Assembly: GCF_025787225.1 (NCBI RefSeq)
Contig: NZ_CP090958.1
Span: 1,765,856-1,829,855, forward strand
Length of the DNA: 64,000 bases
Direction: 5' to 3'
From: Saxibacter everestensis
GTDB taxonomy: Bacteria > Actinomycetota > Actinomycetes > Actinomycetales > Brevibacteriaceae
The translations under genes were made by a program, and so were the position numbers. Positions 13,113-23,123 of this stretch are shown one piece after another; position 1 is the first letter of the stretch; each line of letters opens with the position of its first letter. Under the pieces are notes generated by a model. It saw only the letters and a list, made by a program, of their open reading frames with translations, searched no databases and had not been told where the DNA came from.

Positions 13113-14135
13113 CTAACCGTCCGAAGCGTGACCCCTGCCCTGCTTCTGATCCGCCTCGCGGCGCGCGCGTCTGCTCAGCTGCGGTTCGGAGGCGACTCGC
13201 AGCGCGTCGCCGCGGCCGGTGGCCAGCTCGTCAACTGAATCCGTCGTCGATTCGTCAACCGAAGCGGAATCCGTAGCGGGCTCCCGACCGGGAAGGTACA
13301 CGCTTGGTTCTATCTCACGATGCTTGCGGCGACTGAGATAGAACATCGCGGCACCGAGCGCAAAAACAAGTATTGAGGTCCAGACGTTGAGCCGGAGCCC
13401 CAGCACGAGTTCCGCGTCGTCGATCCGCAGGGCTTCGATCCACACCCGGCCGAGAGTGTAGTAACAGACGTACGCCCAGAACACCTGACCCCAGGCCAGA
13501 CGGAACTTGCTGCCGAGCCAGAGCAGGAGGACGACGCCGATCACATTCCAGATCGATTCGTACAGGAACGTCGGATGGAACAGTGTCCCCTCCGTGTATT
13601 GCGGGCCTGGCCAGTTCGGGTTGATCCCGCCGTCGGTGAGGTAATCGATCTGCAAACCCCAGGGCAGAGTGGTCGGCGCGCCGAACAGCTCCTGGTTGAA
13701 CCAGTTGCCCCAGCGTCCGATGCCCTGCGCGAGCAGAATTCCAGGTGCCGCAGCATCGAGGAACGCGGGTAGCCGGACGCCGCACCGTCTGGCGCCGATG
13801 TAGGCGCCGACGACGCCGAGCACGACCGCACCCCAAATGCCGAGTCCACCCCGCCAGATCTGCGGGATCAGCGTGAGGTCGCCGTCCGGGCCGAAGTAGG
13901 CGTCAGGCGAGCTGAACACGTGATACAGTCGGCCGCCGATGATGCCAAGCGGAATCGCCCAGATGGCGATGTCCCAGATGTGGTCCTCTTTGCCACCGCG
14001 AGCCTTCCAGCGCCGGTTCGTCAGCCAGAGGGCCGCGCCGATTCCGGCCAGGATGCACAGCGCGTAGGCATGAACGGTGAAACCACCGATGGAGAACCCG
14101 CTCCATCCCGGACTTGGAATACTCGCGAGGTACAT
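13113..14135 (-). CDS. lgt: Prolipoprotein diacylglyceryl transferase
   Basis: This 340-aa multi-spanning membrane enzyme transfers diacylglycerol from phosphatidylglycerol to the lipobox cysteine of prolipoproteins. The family hallmarks are present: the N-terminal IPSPGWSGFSIGG, HAYALCILAG, GGRLYHVFSS and the Lgt signature GIGRWGNWFNQELFG. About 65 charged, Ser/Thr-rich residues follow the last helix, an extension common in actinobacterial Lgt proteins. It begins two bases after the trpA stop, so it is the terminal gene of the his/trp transcript. The siderophore-binding lipoprotein at 62926-63909 is an example of its substrates. Confidence 0.95.
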   Translation of the reverse strand: MYLASIPSPGWSGFSIGGFTVHAYALCILAGIGAALWLTNRRWKARGGKEDHIWDIAIWAIPLGIIGGRLYHVFSSPDAYFGPDGDLTLIPQIWRGGLGIWGAVVLGVVGAYIGARRCGVRLPAFLDAAAPGILLAQGIGRWGNWFNQELFGAPTTLPWGLQIDYLTDGGINPNWPGPQYTEGTLFHPTFLYESIWNVIGVVLLLWLGSKFRLAWGQVFWAYVCYYTLGRVWIEALRIDDAELVLGLRLNVWTSILVFALGAAMFYLSRRKHREIEPSVYLPGREPATDSASVDESTTDSVDELATGRGDALRVASEPQLSRRARREADQKQGRGHASDG

Positions 14136-14137
14136 AG

Positions 14138-14950
14138 CTACTTTCCGACCGGTTTCTTGGCGACGGCCAGCGAGCCGGCGAGCTCGCCAGCCAGCTTGCC
14201 TGCTGCCCCGACGCCATCGGCGTCGAGGGCACGAATCAGCGCCGAGCCAACGATGACGCCGTCAGCGTACTCACCGACTTCGGCGGCCTGCGCCGGGTTG
14301 GAGACGCCAAGGCCGACGCAGACGTTGGCGGCTCCCGCGGCGCGGGTGTCGTCCACCAGGCGTCGGGCGTGTTCGCCAACCGCTGTACGGGTTCCGGTGA
14401 CACCCATCGTCGATGCCGCGTAGACGAACCCGCGACTCGCGGCGGCAGTCATTGCCAGTCGCTCCCTTGTCGAGGACGGTGCGACCAGAAAGATCCGGTC
14501 GAGCCCGTACTGGTCGCTTGCAGCGATCCAATCGTCGGCTTCGTCCGGAATCAGATCGGGTGTGATCATTCCGGCGCCGCCTGCGGAGGCAAGGTCGCGC
14601 GAAAACGCGTTGACCCCGTAGCGCAGCACCGGGTTGTAGTAGGACATCACGACGACGCCCGCGCCGGTGGCGGAGACCTCTTCCACCGCTCGCAGCACGT
14701 CCCTGGTGCGGACTCCCCCGGCAAGCGCCACCTCGGCGGCGTGCTGGATGACGACGCCATCCATGCCCGGATCGGAATACGGCAGGCCGAGTTCGACGAT
14801 GTCGACGCCGGCCGCGACGATCTCCTTCGCTGCCTTGATCGACGTGTCGACATCGGGAAACCCGACCGGCAGGTAACCGACCAGCGCGGCGGGCCGGCCG
14901 TCGGCACGGACCGCATCGAGTACGTCGGCTGTGCTCCGGACTGCGCTCAC
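14138..14950 (-). CDS. trpA: Tryptophan synthase alpha chain
   Basis: This 270-aa TIM-barrel subunit cleaves indole-3-glycerol phosphate to indole and glyceraldehyde-3-phosphate. Catalytic E53 and D64 lie in [14 protein letters not shown]. The phosphate-binding loop lies in the C-terminal [29 protein letters not shown]. Its ATG overlaps the trpB stop by 4 bp (ATGA), so the two tryptophan synthase subunits are translationally coupled. Confidence 0.97.
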   Translation of the reverse strand: MSAVRSTADVLDAVRADGRPAALVGYLPVGFPDVDTSIKAAKEIVAAGVDIVELGLPYSDPGMDGVVIQHAAEVALAGGVRTRDVLRAVEEVSATGAGVVVMSYYNPVLRYGVNAFSRDLASAGGAGMITPDLIPDEADDWIAASDQYGLDRIFLVAPSSTRERLAMTAAASRGFVYAASTMGVTGTRTAVGEHARRLVDDTRAAGAANVCVGLGVSNPAQAAEVGEYADGVIVGSALIRALDADGVGAAGKLAGELAGSLAVAKKPVGK

Positions 14951-16170
14951 AGTTGCTCAGCTCCCTCGTCGAGCAGCTCGAACCAGCGGGCTGCGGTATT
15001 GACATCCTTATCGCCGCGACCGGAGAGGCTCACCAGGATGACGGACTCCGGGCCCAGTTCCTTGCCGAGGTCGATCGCTCCGGACAGTGCATGCGCGGAT
15101 TCGATCGCCGGGATGATCCCTTCCGTCTCACAGAGCAGCCGGAACGCGTCCATCGCCTGGGTGTCAGTCACCGGACGGTACTCGGCGCGGCCGGAAGCCG
15201 CCAGCCAGGCATGCTCCGGGCCGACGCCGGGATAGTCCAGCCCGGCCGAAATCGAGTGGCTTTCGAGCGTTTGGCCGTCCTCGTCCTGCAGCATCAGCGA
15301 GTGGGCTCCGTGCAGCACGCCGGGAGTCCCCTGGGTGATTGTCGCGGCATGCCGAGCGGTGTCGACGCCATCCCCCGCCGCCTCGCAGCCGATCAGCCGG
15401 ACCTGGGCGTCATCGATGAACGGATGGAAAATTCCGATCGCGTTCGAGCCTCCGCCAACGCAGGCCACCACGGCGTCCGGCAGACGTCCGGTGATCTCCT
15501 GGACCTGTTCCCGGGCTTCGACCCCGACAATCCGCTGCAGATCGCGAACAAGCGCCGGGAATGGATGCGGACCGGCGACGGTGCCGAACAGATAGTGTGT
15601 CGTTTCGACCGAGGCAACCCAGTCACGGAACGCCTCGTTGATCGCATCCTTCAGCGTCTGCGAACCGGCTTCGACCGCGACAACCTCGGCACCGAGCAGA
15701 CGCATCCTGGCTACGTTGAGCGCCTGCCGGCGGGTGTCCTCCGCGCCCATGTAAATGGTGCAGTCGAGGCCCAGCAGCGCCGCCGCCGTGGCGGTGGCCA
15801 CTCCGTGCTGGCCGGCCCCGGTTTCCGCAATGACCCGGGTCTTACCCATCCGTTTCGTCAGCAAAGCCTGACCGAGCACGTTATTGATCTTGTGTGAACC
15901 GGTGTGGTTCAGATCCTCACGCTTCAGCAGGATCCTGGCGTTTCCGGCATGCTCGGCGAAGCGAGGCACCTCGGTCATGATCGAGGGCCGTCCGGTGTAT
16001 GTCCTGTGCAGTTCGTTCAGTTCGGCAATGTATTCCGGGTCGTTCGAGGCCTTCTGATACGCCGCGTCTATCTCGTCGAGCGCGGCGATAAGAGCTTCCG
16101 GAACGAACCGGCCGCCGAAGTCGCCGAAGTAGGGTCCATTCGAACGAGCAGGTGAAGCAGATTCGTTCAC
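14947..16170 (-). CDS. trpB: Tryptophan synthase beta chain
   Basis: This 407-aa PLP enzyme condenses indole with serine to make tryptophan. The PLP-binding lysine is K94 in HTGSHKINN. The N-terminal [14 protein letters not shown] and the glycine-rich phosphate loop GGGSNAIG are typical. It overlaps trpA by 4 bp and starts directly after trpC. Confidence 0.97.
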   Translation of the reverse strand: MNESASPARSNGPYFGDFGGRFVPEALIAALDEIDAAYQKASNDPEYIAELNELHRTYTGRPSIMTEVPRFAEHAGNARILLKREDLNHTGSHKINNVLGQALLTKRMGKTRVIAETGAGQHGVATATAAALLGLDCTIYMGAEDTRRQALNVARMRLLGAEVVAVEAGSQTLKDAINEAFRDWVASVETTHYLFGTVAGPHPFPALVRDLQRIVGVEAREQVQEITGRLPDAVVACVGGGSNAIGIFHPFIDDAQVRLIGCEAAGDGVDTARHAATITQGTPGVLHGAHSLMLQDEDGQTLESHSISAGLDYPGVGPEHAWLAASGRAEYRPVTDTQAMDAFRLLCETEGIIPAIESAHALSGAIDLGKELGPESVILVSLSGRGDKDVNTAARWFELLDEGAEQL

Positions 16171-17013
16171 TTAACTTTCTCCATCCAGCGACGCGGGCGT
16201 CGATTCGTAGGTGGCCTGTTGCCGGGCGGCACTACCCGCGGCGATGAAGTCGCGGACGTTGGCCTCGGGCTCGCCGCCGGTAACCAGCGCCTCACCGACC
16301 AGCACGAGTTCAGCGCCGGTCGCCGCGTAGTCCGCGACATCCTCGGCGTTCCGCACCCCGGATTCCGCGACAGCTAGCGCGCCACGCGGAATTGCATGCA
16401 CGAGCGAACCGAAGATGGCGCGATCGACATCCAGGGTTTTCAGGTCGCGGGTGTTCACCCCGATCAGAGTCGCGCCAGCGGCGACGGCACGAGCGATCTC
16501 CGCCTCGGTGTGTGCCTCGACCAACGCGGTCATACCGAGACTCTCGGTGAGTTTCAGCAATGCTGCCAACTGCGCGTCGTCCAGTGCCGCCACGATCAGC
16601 AGCACCACATCCGCACCCCAGGCCCGGGACTCCCAGACCTGGTACTCGGAGACCACGAAGTCCTTGCGGAGCACCGGAACCGACACGGCGGCACGAACGG
16701 CCTTGAGATCGGCGAGCGATCCGGAGAAACGTCGCATCTCGGTGAGCACGCTGATGATCGCCGCTCCGCCGCGTTCATAGGCCGCGGCTAGCGAGGCGGG
16801 ATCCTCGATCGGGGCCAACGCACCTTTTGACGGCGACGACCGCTTGACCTCCGCGATGATCTTCAGGTCCGGGTTCGAGCGCAGCCTCGACATGACGTCG
16901 AGTGCCGGAGTGGCGAACTCCAGCTGCTCCTTGAGCTGCTCGAGCGGCAGCGCTCGCTCACGGGCTTCGAGATCCTCCCGGACTCCCGCAATGATTTCCT
17001 CCAGAACCGTCAT
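16171..17013 (-). CDS. trpC: Indole-3-glycerol phosphate synthase
   Basis: This 280-aa TIM-barrel enzyme makes indole-3-glycerol phosphate from carboxyphenylaminodeoxyribulose phosphate. [13 protein letters not shown] contains the catalytic lysine, and [13 protein letters not shown] and [12 protein letters not shown] are further signatures. The ATG at 17013 ([15 protein letters not shown]) matches the family start. A GTG at 17040 would overlap the upstream HGxxPAAW gene by 14 bp and is an alternative. TrpF activity is not encoded nearby; in many actinobacteria the HisA homologue supplies it. Confidence 0.94.
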   Translation of the reverse strand: MTVLEEIIAGVREDLEARERALPLEQLKEQLEFATPALDVMSRLRSNPDLKIIAEVKRSSPSKGALAPIEDPASLAAAYERGGAAIISVLTEMRRFSGSLADLKAVRAAVSVPVLRKDFVVSEYQVWESRAWGADVVLLIVAALDDAQLAALLKLTESLGMTALVEAHTEAEIARAVAAGATLIGVNTRDLKTLDVDRAIFGSLVHAIPRGALAVAESGVRNAEDVADYAATGAELVLVGEALVTGGEPEANVRDFIAAGSAARQQATYESTPASLDGES

Positions 17014-17026
17014 CGCACCGGCCGGC

Positions 17027-17317
17027 TCAGTGCCGGGCACTGGTTCGCGAGCCGCCGACGCCGAAGCCGACCCTGCGCAGAATCCAGCCCACGATCAGCC
17101 CGACGACAGCGACGGCCATGCCGATCCAGAACACGGTCACCGACGCCAGGAAGAATGCCGCGGCACTGATCAGACAGCCGCCCAGCATGATCAGCACCGT
17201 AGTCCAGCCTGCGATGGAATGGCCGTGGCCAAGTGATTCCGGCACGGCTGCCGCGACCTGCTCCTCGGTCAGGCGGTACTTGGCGTTTTCTGGCATATCA
17301 GCTGTGGGCGTGCTCAT
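17027..17317 (-). CDS. HGxxPAAW-family small membrane protein of the trp cluster
   Basis: A 96-aa protein with the motif HGHSIAGWT at about residue 31 and two predicted membrane helices (about 38-59 and 63-83). Short proteins of this type recur beside trp genes in actinobacteria, but their role is unknown. It lies between the Trp-associated membrane protein and trpC. A membrane-linked role in tryptophan synthesis or transport is inferred only from its position. Confidence 0.8.
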   Translation of the reverse strand: MSTPTADMPENAKYRLTEEQVAAAVPESLGHGHSIAGWTTVLIMLGGCLISAAAFFLASVTVFWIGMAVAVVGLIVGWILRRVGFGVGGSRTSARH

Positions 17318-17366
17318 TGTTCTCCTTGAGGTGAAAGTTCACATGCATTGTCTCATGCTGTACGGA

Positions 17367-17978
17367 TTAGGACGGATCCTCGCCCCGGGTCTGGGCATCC
17401 CAGGAGTTAGCCGGGTCGAGTCCGTCATCGGCGGCGTCCGCATCGGCAGGCGGCCTGGTCTGCGCACGCTCGAACCGGGATGAGGTGTCCCAGCCTCGGG
17501 ACATCACCGCCGCCGTAACGGTGCCAATCAGGAACAAAGCACCGACTACAAGAGCTACGTAAGGCCAGGCGCTGAGGCTGACCTGGTCGGCGACCACCTC
17601 GAGACCGGTCGCGGCCCGAACGGCGGGCACGCTGGCCCGACCTGGATCGACGATCACGGACACCGTCGAGGCGAGCCAGGCGGCGCCGATGCCGAACAGG
17701 ATGACGAAGCCGACGACACGACCGATCCGCCGGGCGATGCTCAGGAACAGTGCCGCGGCAACTCCGGCCAACGAAACGGCCAGCAGGACCTCGGAAGCCT
17801 CCGATCCGGCAACAATTATCTGCTGGGTGCCTCCGGCCGGCGATGCCAGTTCTGTGAGCAGCCACTCCCGGGTCGCGGTCAGGAACATCGCCCCGGCAAG
17901 CACGATCAGGATAAGCACCCAGGCGCCCTTGCCGAAACGCTGACCGCCCGAACGTCCGGCTCCGGATGCCCGGCTCAT
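17367..17978 (-). CDS. Trp biosynthesis-associated membrane protein
   Basis: A 203-aa protein with four predicted membrane helices (about residues 19-38, 62-80, 85-108 and 136-160) and a hydrophilic acidic C-terminus. The order trpE - this protein - HGxxPAAW - trpC is the standard actinobacterial arrangement, and TREWLLTEL near the first helix fits that family. Its start overlaps the trpE stop by 4 bp. Function unknown. Confidence 0.85.
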   Translation of the reverse strand: MSRASGAGRSGGQRFGKGAWVLILIVLAGAMFLTATREWLLTELASPAGGTQQIIVAGSEASEVLLAVSLAGVAAALFLSIARRIGRVVGFVILFGIGAAWLASTVSVIVDPGRASVPAVRAATGLEVVADQVSLSAWPYVALVVGALFLIGTVTAAVMSRGWDTSSRFERAQTRPPADADAADDGLDPANSWDAQTRGEDPS

Positions 17979-19501
17979 CTGACGGTCCGCATGGTCTGCG
18001 CGATGGCGACCGCCCGCAGGACGGCGGCCGCCTTGTTCTCGGATTCGATGATCTCGGTCTCCGGCACCGAGTCGGCCACGATTCCGCCTCCGGCCTGGAC
18101 GTGGGCGTAGCCATCCTTGAGCAGCGCTGTGCGGATCGCGATGGCCAGGTCCAGGTCGCCGGTGAAGTCAAGATAACCGACCACTCCGCCGTAGACGCCG
18201 CGGGAAACGGGTTCCAGCTGGTCGATCAGCCGCAGCGCCCGGGGTTTCGGCGCGCCGGAAAGCGTTCCGGCCGGGAACGTGGCCCGGAGCACGTCGAAGG
18301 CGGAATAGTTCGGGCCGAGTCGGCCGATCACCGTCGATACGAGATGCATGATGTGGCTGTAGCGTTCAATTTCCATGAACTCCACCACCTCGACCGTGCC
18401 TGGCCGGCATACCTTCGACAGGTCGTTGCGGGCCAGGTCGACAAGCATCAGGTGCTCGGCCCGCTCCTTGGCGTCTTCCAGCAGTTCCGCGCCCAGCCGC
18501 TGATCGTCCTCCGGCGTCGAGCCGCGCGGGCGGGAACCGGCAATCGGATGGGTTATCACTTCGGTTCCGGTGACCTTGACCAGCGCCTCGGGTGAGGAGC
18601 CGACGATTGCGTAGCCCCGGCCGGCCGAGTCCTGCAACGACAGAAGGTACATGTAGGGACTCGGATTTGAACCACGCAGGATGCGGTACACCTCAAGCGG
18701 CTCCACGTCGCAGGGCAGGTCGAACCGCTGCGCCAGGACCACCTGGAAGACCTCACCGTCCACGATGGCTCGCTTGCCTGCCTCGATGGCGGCGACGTAG
18801 TCATCGTGCGTTGTCCGGTTCTTCAGCTCAGGTTCGGTATGCAGGTCGGCAACCGAGACAGTGGATGCCGCCGGCTGGGCAAGCGCCGTGGTCATGGCGT
18901 CGAGCCGGTCACAGGCATCTTGATACGCCTCGTCGACGCGATCTGCGGTGTTATCGACGTTGACCGCGTTGGCGATCAGCAGCACGGTGCCTTCCAGATG
19001 GTCGAATATCGCAAGGTCCGCGGCCAGCATGAGTGACAGCTCAGGAATCTGGAGTTCGTCGATCGGCCCGTGACCGAGCTTTTCCCATCGGCGCACTACA
19101 TCCCAGCCGAAGTAGCCGACAAGTCCGGATGTCAGCGGTGGCAGATCATCGTGACGGTCGGTAGCGAGTGCGGCGAGCGTCGCCGCCGCGGCCTCGAGTG
19201 GGTCGCCGCTGGTCGGGATGCCGGCCGGCGGCGTGCCGAGCCAGTGTGCCTGGCCGTCCCGCTCAGTCAGGGTTGCCAGCGACCTCACACCGACAAACGA
19301 ATAGCGGGCCCAGGTGCCACCACCTGAAGACTCCAGCAGGAAGGTGCCGGGCGCGCCGTCGGCGAGTTTGCGGTACAGGCCGACGGGAGTTTCGGCATCG
19401 GCGATAAGCCGACGCGTCACCGGTATCACCCGGTGGTCTGGCGCAAGCGCGCGGAACTGTTCGAGGGTGAGGCTAGCTCCACCCAGAGGCGACTTCTTCA
19501 T
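17975..19501 (-). CDS. trpE: Anthranilate synthase component I
   Basis: This 508-aa enzyme makes anthranilate from chorismate using ammonia or glutamine supplied by TrpG. The chorismate-binding domain is complete, with [44 protein letters not shown] and [12 protein letters not shown]. The N-terminal regulatory region has [15 protein letters not shown], where the LLES motif belongs to the tryptophan feedback site. No trpG or trpD lies nearby. It overlaps hisI by 4 bp upstream and the Trp membrane protein by 4 bp downstream. Confidence 0.96.
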   Translation of the reverse strand: MKKSPLGGASLTLEQFRALAPDHRVIPVTRRLIADAETPVGLYRKLADGAPGTFLLESSGGGTWARYSFVGVRSLATLTERDGQAHWLGTPPAGIPTSGDPLEAAAATLAALATDRHDDLPPLTSGLVGYFGWDVVRRWEKLGHGPIDELQIPELSLMLAADLAIFDHLEGTVLLIANAVNVDNTADRVDEAYQDACDRLDAMTTALAQPAASTVSVADLHTEPELKNRTTHDDYVAAIEAGKRAIVDGEVFQVVLAQRFDLPCDVEPLEVYRILRGSNPSPYMYLLSLQDSAGRGYAIVGSSPEALVKVTGTEVITHPIAGSRPRGSTPEDDQRLGAELLEDAKERAEHLMLVDLARNDLSKVCRPGTVEVVEFMEIERYSHIMHLVSTVIGRLGPNYSAFDVLRATFPAGTLSGAPKPRALRLIDQLEPVSRGVYGGVVGYLDFTGDLDLAIAIRTALLKDGYAHVQAGGGIVADSVPETEIIESENKAAAVLRAVAIAQTMRTVR

Positions 19502-19878
19502 TCGGACCGCTCCCCTGCGACCGCAGGTATCTCCCGGCCGTCAAAACAGGTCCGCGTTCCGGTGTGGCAGGCAGCGCCGACCTGGTCGACCTTGATCAGC
19601 AGGGCATCACCATCACAGTCGATGGCGACTGACTTCACCAGCTGGATGTTCCCCGAGGTGTCGCCCTTGCGCCAGTACTCCTGCCGGGACCGGGAGAAGA
19701 ACGTCACCCGACCTTCGGTGAGGGTGCGGCGAAGCGCCTCGTCATCCATCCAGCCCAGCATCAGCACCTCGCCGGTATCGACTTGCTGGATGACGGCAGC
19801 CACCAGCCCTGCCTCGTTTCTTTTCAGGCGCGCGGCAATGGAGGTCTCGGTCTCGTCCGCAGTACTCACGGTATCCAT
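19498..19878 (-). CDS. hisI: Phosphoribosyl-AMP cyclohydrolase
   Basis: A 126-aa enzyme for the third step of histidine synthesis, hydrolysing PR-AMP. The metal-binding motifs CDGDALL and [12 protein letters not shown] are present, as is the [19 protein letters not shown] block. The ATG at 19878 ([10 protein letters not shown]) is preferred; the frame continues to 19944 but would then run into the divergent promoter region. It is the first gene of the his/trp operon and diverges from the gene at 19943. Confidence 0.94.
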   Translation of the reverse strand: MDTVSTADETETSIAARLKRNEAGLVAAVIQQVDTGEVLMLGWMDDEALRRTLTEGRVTFFSRSRQEYWRKGDTSGNIQLVKSVAIDCDGDALLIKVDQVGAACHTGTRTCFDGREIPAVAGERSE

Positions 19879-19942
19879 CTTCCCAGACAGTCGCCGGTCC
19901 GCTGGCATGAGGCCGCGGGCAACAGTGTGACAGGATCGCAGC

Positions 19943-20590
19943 ATGCAGGAACTACGTGCGAAAAATGCCCGAAACGACCTCGCCGACCTGTTGCTGCGCA
20001 GCGGTCCGAATGCTCCGACTCTGTGCGAGGGATGGCAAACGGCAGAGCTAGCCGCGCATTTGTGGCTGCGCGAGGCGCGCCCCGGGGTTTCGTTGCTGGC
20101 CGCAGTCCCCGGCCTGCGGGACTTCAGCGAACGCCGGCTGGCCGAAACTGCCTCGGAGGCTCGAAGCGGATCCGGCTACCCGAAGCTGGTGGATCAATTC
20201 CGTTCCGGGCCGCCAGTGTTCAGTCCTTTCGCCGTGCCTGCCGTTGACCGGGCCGCCAATCTGCTTGAGTACTTCATTCATTACCAGGATGTCGCGCGGG
20301 CGGTCGCCGAGGAGCCGGCCGTCCTTGCCGAGGATTACCGCGAGGCCGTCTGGCGTGGGTTCGGCCGTGCTGCCGGCGCACTGTACTTCCGCGGCCTCCC
20401 GGTCGGCGTTGTCGTCCGCCGCGAAGATGGCCCGCGTCGGCGCTTCGGGCCGGCCAATAAGCCGTCGGTGGTTCTCACCGGCGAGCTGGAGGACCTGGTG
20501 CTGTTCTGCAGCGGCCGCGAACAGGCCGCTGCTGTTGAGATCGGCGGCGATCCTTCGGCAATCGATGAGTTTCACGCCGCCCGAGGCTAG
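19943..20590 (+). CDS. TIGR03085-family protein (DinB/mycothiol-maleylpyruvate isomerase fold)
   Basis: A 215-aa protein that begins [35 protein letters not shown]. This is the helical bundle with a conserved His found in mycothiol-dependent and DinB-like metal proteins. A second conserved segment, [15 protein letters not shown], may supply another metal ligand. Such genes commonly lie next to hisI or hisF in actinobacteria. Substrate and role are not known; a mycothiol-dependent reaction is only a family-based possibility. Confidence 0.75.
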   Translation: MQELRAKNARNDLADLLLRSGPNAPTLCEGWQTAELAAHLWLREARPGVSLLAAVPGLRDFSERRLAETASEARSGSGYPKLVDQFRSGPPVFSPFAVPAVDRAANLLEYFIHYQDVARAVAEEPAVLAEDYREAVWRGFGRAAGALYFRGLPVGVVVRREDGPRRRFGPANKPSVVLTGELEDLVLFCSGREQAAAVEIGGDPSAIDEFHAARG

Positions 20591-20666
20591 ACGCGGGCAC
20601 TAGACGCCGGGCAAAGCTAGGCGCCGGCGGAAAAGGACGCGAGCATTGCGCTGGAGGACGGAAAGG

Positions 20667-20728
20667 ATCGCGAGCTCGATGTCAGAACGCGCGCGTATCC
20701 AGCCGCGTTCTGACATCGAGCTCGCGAT
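20667..20728. terminator. 25-bp perfect palindrome between convergent genes
   Basis: Arms at 20667-20691 and 20704-20728 are perfectly complementary over 25 bp, with a 12-base loop. The flanking genes (TIGR03085 on plus, hisF on minus) converge here, so a bidirectional terminator is the simplest reading. However, there is no U-tract and the stem is unusually long, so a mobile or extragenic palindromic repeat is also possible. Confidence 0.55.
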
Positions 20729-20798
20729 TTCCGCAACGTCCCCGAGCCCAGGAGTTCCGTTTCCACGCGGCCATGACTGCCCGGCAGCCACCTACGGT

Positions 20799-21593
20799 TC
20801 ATCGAACCTGGATGCCGTCCGCGCGCAGGGCCGCTTTGACCTCTGCGATCGTGACCTCGCCGAAGTGGAATATGCTGGCCGCCAGCAGCGCGTCGGCACC
20901 CGCACGGACAGCTGGCGCGAAGTGGTCCGCCGCCCCGGCGCCTCCACTGGCGATCAACGGCACCGACACCGCGGCACGAGCGGCTGAAATCAGCTCCAGG
21001 TCGAACCCCTCTTTGGTTCCGTCCGCATCGATCGAGTTGAGCAGCACCTCGCCGACCCCGAGGTCCTCGGCCTGGCGAATCCAGTCGATCGCATCGATTC
21101 CGGTCCCCCGGCGCCCGCCGTGAGTGGTGACCTCGAAGCCGGACGCCGTCGCCGGTCCGGCCGGCTCGCCGCCATCGCCATCCGCTCGGGTCCGGCGGGC
21201 GTCCAGTGAGAGCACCAGCACCTGGGTTCCGAACCGCGCGCTGATCTCGCCGATCAGTTCCGGCCTGGCCACCGCGGCGGTATTCACAGATACCTTGTCC
21301 GCGCCCGCCCGCAACAAGCGGTCGACATCATCCGCACTCCTGATCCCGCCGCCGACGGTGAGCGGGATGAAGACCTGCTCGGCCGTCGCCGAAACCACGT
21401 CATACGTGGTGGCCCGATCGGTGCTCGAGGCTGTGACGTCAAGGAACGTCAGCTCGTCGGCGCCCTGGGCGTCGTAGGCATGAGCCAGTTCGAGCGGATC
21501 ACCGGCATCGCGCAGGCTCAGAAACTTCACGCCCTTGACCACGCGACCGGCATCGACATCAAGGCATGGGATAACCCGGACTGCTAGCGACAT
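20799..21593 (-). CDS. hisF: Imidazole glycerol phosphate synthase, cyclase subunit
   Basis: A 264-aa TIM barrel that, with HisH, converts PRFAR and ammonia to imidazole glycerol phosphate and AICAR. Both catalytic aspartates are present: D12 in [14 protein letters not shown] and D131 in LSLDARR. The phosphate-binding loops VGGGIRS and IASGGAG are present. Residues about 134-150 carry a short insertion ([14 protein letters not shown]). The usual neighbour hisA/priA is absent, so the his genes are scattered in this genome. Confidence 0.96.
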   Translation of the reverse strand: MSLAVRVIPCLDVDAGRVVKGVKFLSLRDAGDPLELAHAYDAQGADELTFLDVTASSTDRATTYDVVSATAEQVFIPLTVGGGIRSADDVDRLLRAGADKVSVNTAAVARPELIGEISARFGTQVLVLSLDARRTRADGDGGEPAGPATASGFEVTTHGGRRGTGIDAIDWIRQAEDLGVGEVLLNSIDADGTKEGFDLELISAARAAVSVPLIASGGAGAADHFAPAVRAGADALLAASIFHFGEVTIAEVKAALRADGIQVR

Positions 21594-21602
21594 GATCCCA
21601 GC

Positions 21603-23123
21603 CTACGCAGTTTCGCTACCGAGTCCGAGCTGGCGGTAACGCCGGAGCCGCTGCTCGAAACGCGGCGCCGATTCTTCTTGCATCAGCCGAAGCACCTCAT
21701 ATTCGAGCGCCTGTCCGACGCGTCGGCAGAATTCTTCCGGCTCGTCGGCGGCATCGTCGTGCTCCGGAATTATCCGATCGACGACTCCGCTCGCCAGCAG
21801 GTCGAGGGCGCGCACTCCCTGAGCGGCAGCCATATCCGCGGCCCGGTCGATAGTTCGGTGCACGATCGCGCTTGCGCCCTCAGGCGGCAGCGGTGAGAGC
21901 CAGCCGTTCTGGGCGCACAACACCCGGTCGGCCGGAACCAGAGCCAGCGCGCCGCCCCCGTTGCCTTCGCCCAGCAGCACCGAAACGGTGGGTGAGCTCA
22001 GCATCACCAGGTCGGTCAGTGAGCGGGCGATCTCGCCGGCCAGGCCACCCTCCTCGGCCTCCTTCGAAAGCGCGGCGCCGGGCGTGTCGATAACTGTCAC
22101 CAGCGGCAGATTCAACTCCTTGGACAGCCGCATTCCCCGGCGCGCTTCACGCAGCGCGGCGGGACCCATCGGTTCGTTCTTCGACTGCCCGCGCCTGTCC
22201 TGGCCGAGGAAAACGCACGGTGCGCTGCCGAACCGGGCCAGGGCGAGGATCAAGCCGGGATCCTTCTCGCCCTCACCGGTGCCGTTCAGCGGCAGCACGT
22301 CCCGGGCCGCATAACGCAACAGCTGGCGCACGCCTGGGCGGTCCTGTTTACGTGACCGGGTGATCGATTCCCAGGCCGGGGTGTCCGGGACGTCGACGTC
22401 CTCGGGCGCAGACGTGGCCGGCAGAGTTTCCTTGGGGGCCATCAGGACGCTGAGCACCCGGTCGACGGTGTCCGATATCTTTTCCGGCTGGATCACGGCA
22501 TCGATCAGCCCACGGCGGTGCAGGTTCTCGCCGGTTTGCACGCCCTCGGGGAAGGTGTCGTCGTACAGTGCCTCGTACACCCGCGGGCCGAGGAAGCCGA
22601 TCAAGGCTCCAGGCTCGGCGACCGTGACGTGCCCGAGCGAACCCCAGGAGGCGAATACGCCGCCGGTAGTTGGATGGCGCAAATAGACCATGTATGGCAG
22701 GCCGGCCCGGCGATGGGCTGCGACCGCGGCGGTGATCTTCACCATCGAAAGGAAGGCCAGCGTGCCTTCCTGCATCCGGGTACCGCCGGATGCCGGTCCG
22801 GCCAGCAGAGGCAAACCCTCGGCAGTGGCGCGCTCGATCGCCTTGACCAGACGTTCCGCGGCGGCAAGCCCGATGGATCCGGCAAGGAACCGGAACTCGC
22901 AGGCGACCAGTGCCACGCGTCGGCCCCGGATCAGGCCTTCGCCGGTGATCACCGACTCGTCGACCCCCGACTTTTCCCTCGCGGCAGCTAGCTCCGCGGC
23001 ATACTCCGCGCTGATAGTGCCGGCAATCCGAACCGGCGGTTCGTCCCAGGAGATGAACGTGCCTTCGTCAACGGCGACGTCGAACAGTTCGCGTGCGCCC
23101 AGCCTGCGCTTCTTCTCAGCCAT
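21603..23123 (-). CDS. Fused acyl-CoA carboxylase carboxyltransferase (beta-alpha, AccD-AccA type)
   Basis: A 506-aa protein with two crotonase-like carboxyltransferase halves. The N-half (about residues 1-240) resembles AccD, with GPASGGTRMQEGTLAFLSMVKI and MVYLRHPTTGGVFASWGS. The C-half (about 270-480) resembles AccA, with VTVIDTPGAALSKEAEEGG and EGNGGGALAL. The N-terminal CxxC zinc ribbon of bacterial AccD is missing. It would transfer CO2 from carboxybiotin to an acyl-CoA, but no biotin carboxylase or carrier gene is adjacent. The ATG at 23123 gives an 8-bp overlap with the CoA-transferase gene. Frame upstream of that ATG is only a shadow of the neighbour. Confidence 0.85.
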   Translation of the reverse strand: MAEKKRRLGARELFDVAVDEGTFISWDEPPVRIAGTISAEYAAELAAAREKSGVDESVITGEGLIRGRRVALVACEFRFLAGSIGLAAAERLVKAIERATAEGLPLLAGPASGGTRMQEGTLAFLSMVKITAAVAAHRRAGLPYMVYLRHPTTGGVFASWGSLGHVTVAEPGALIGFLGPRVYEALYDDTFPEGVQTGENLHRRGLIDAVIQPEKISDTVDRVLSVLMAPKETLPATSAPEDVDVPDTPAWESITRSRKQDRPGVRQLLRYAARDVLPLNGTGEGEKDPGLILALARFGSAPCVFLGQDRRGQSKNEPMGPAALREARRGMRLSKELNLPLVTVIDTPGAALSKEAEEGGLAGEIARSLTDLVMLSSPTVSVLLGEGNGGGALALVPADRVLCAQNGWLSPLPPEGASAIVHRTIDRAADMAAAQGVRALDLLASGVVDRIIPEHDDAADEPEEFCRRVGQALEYEVLRLMQEESAPRFEQRLRRYRQLGLGSETA

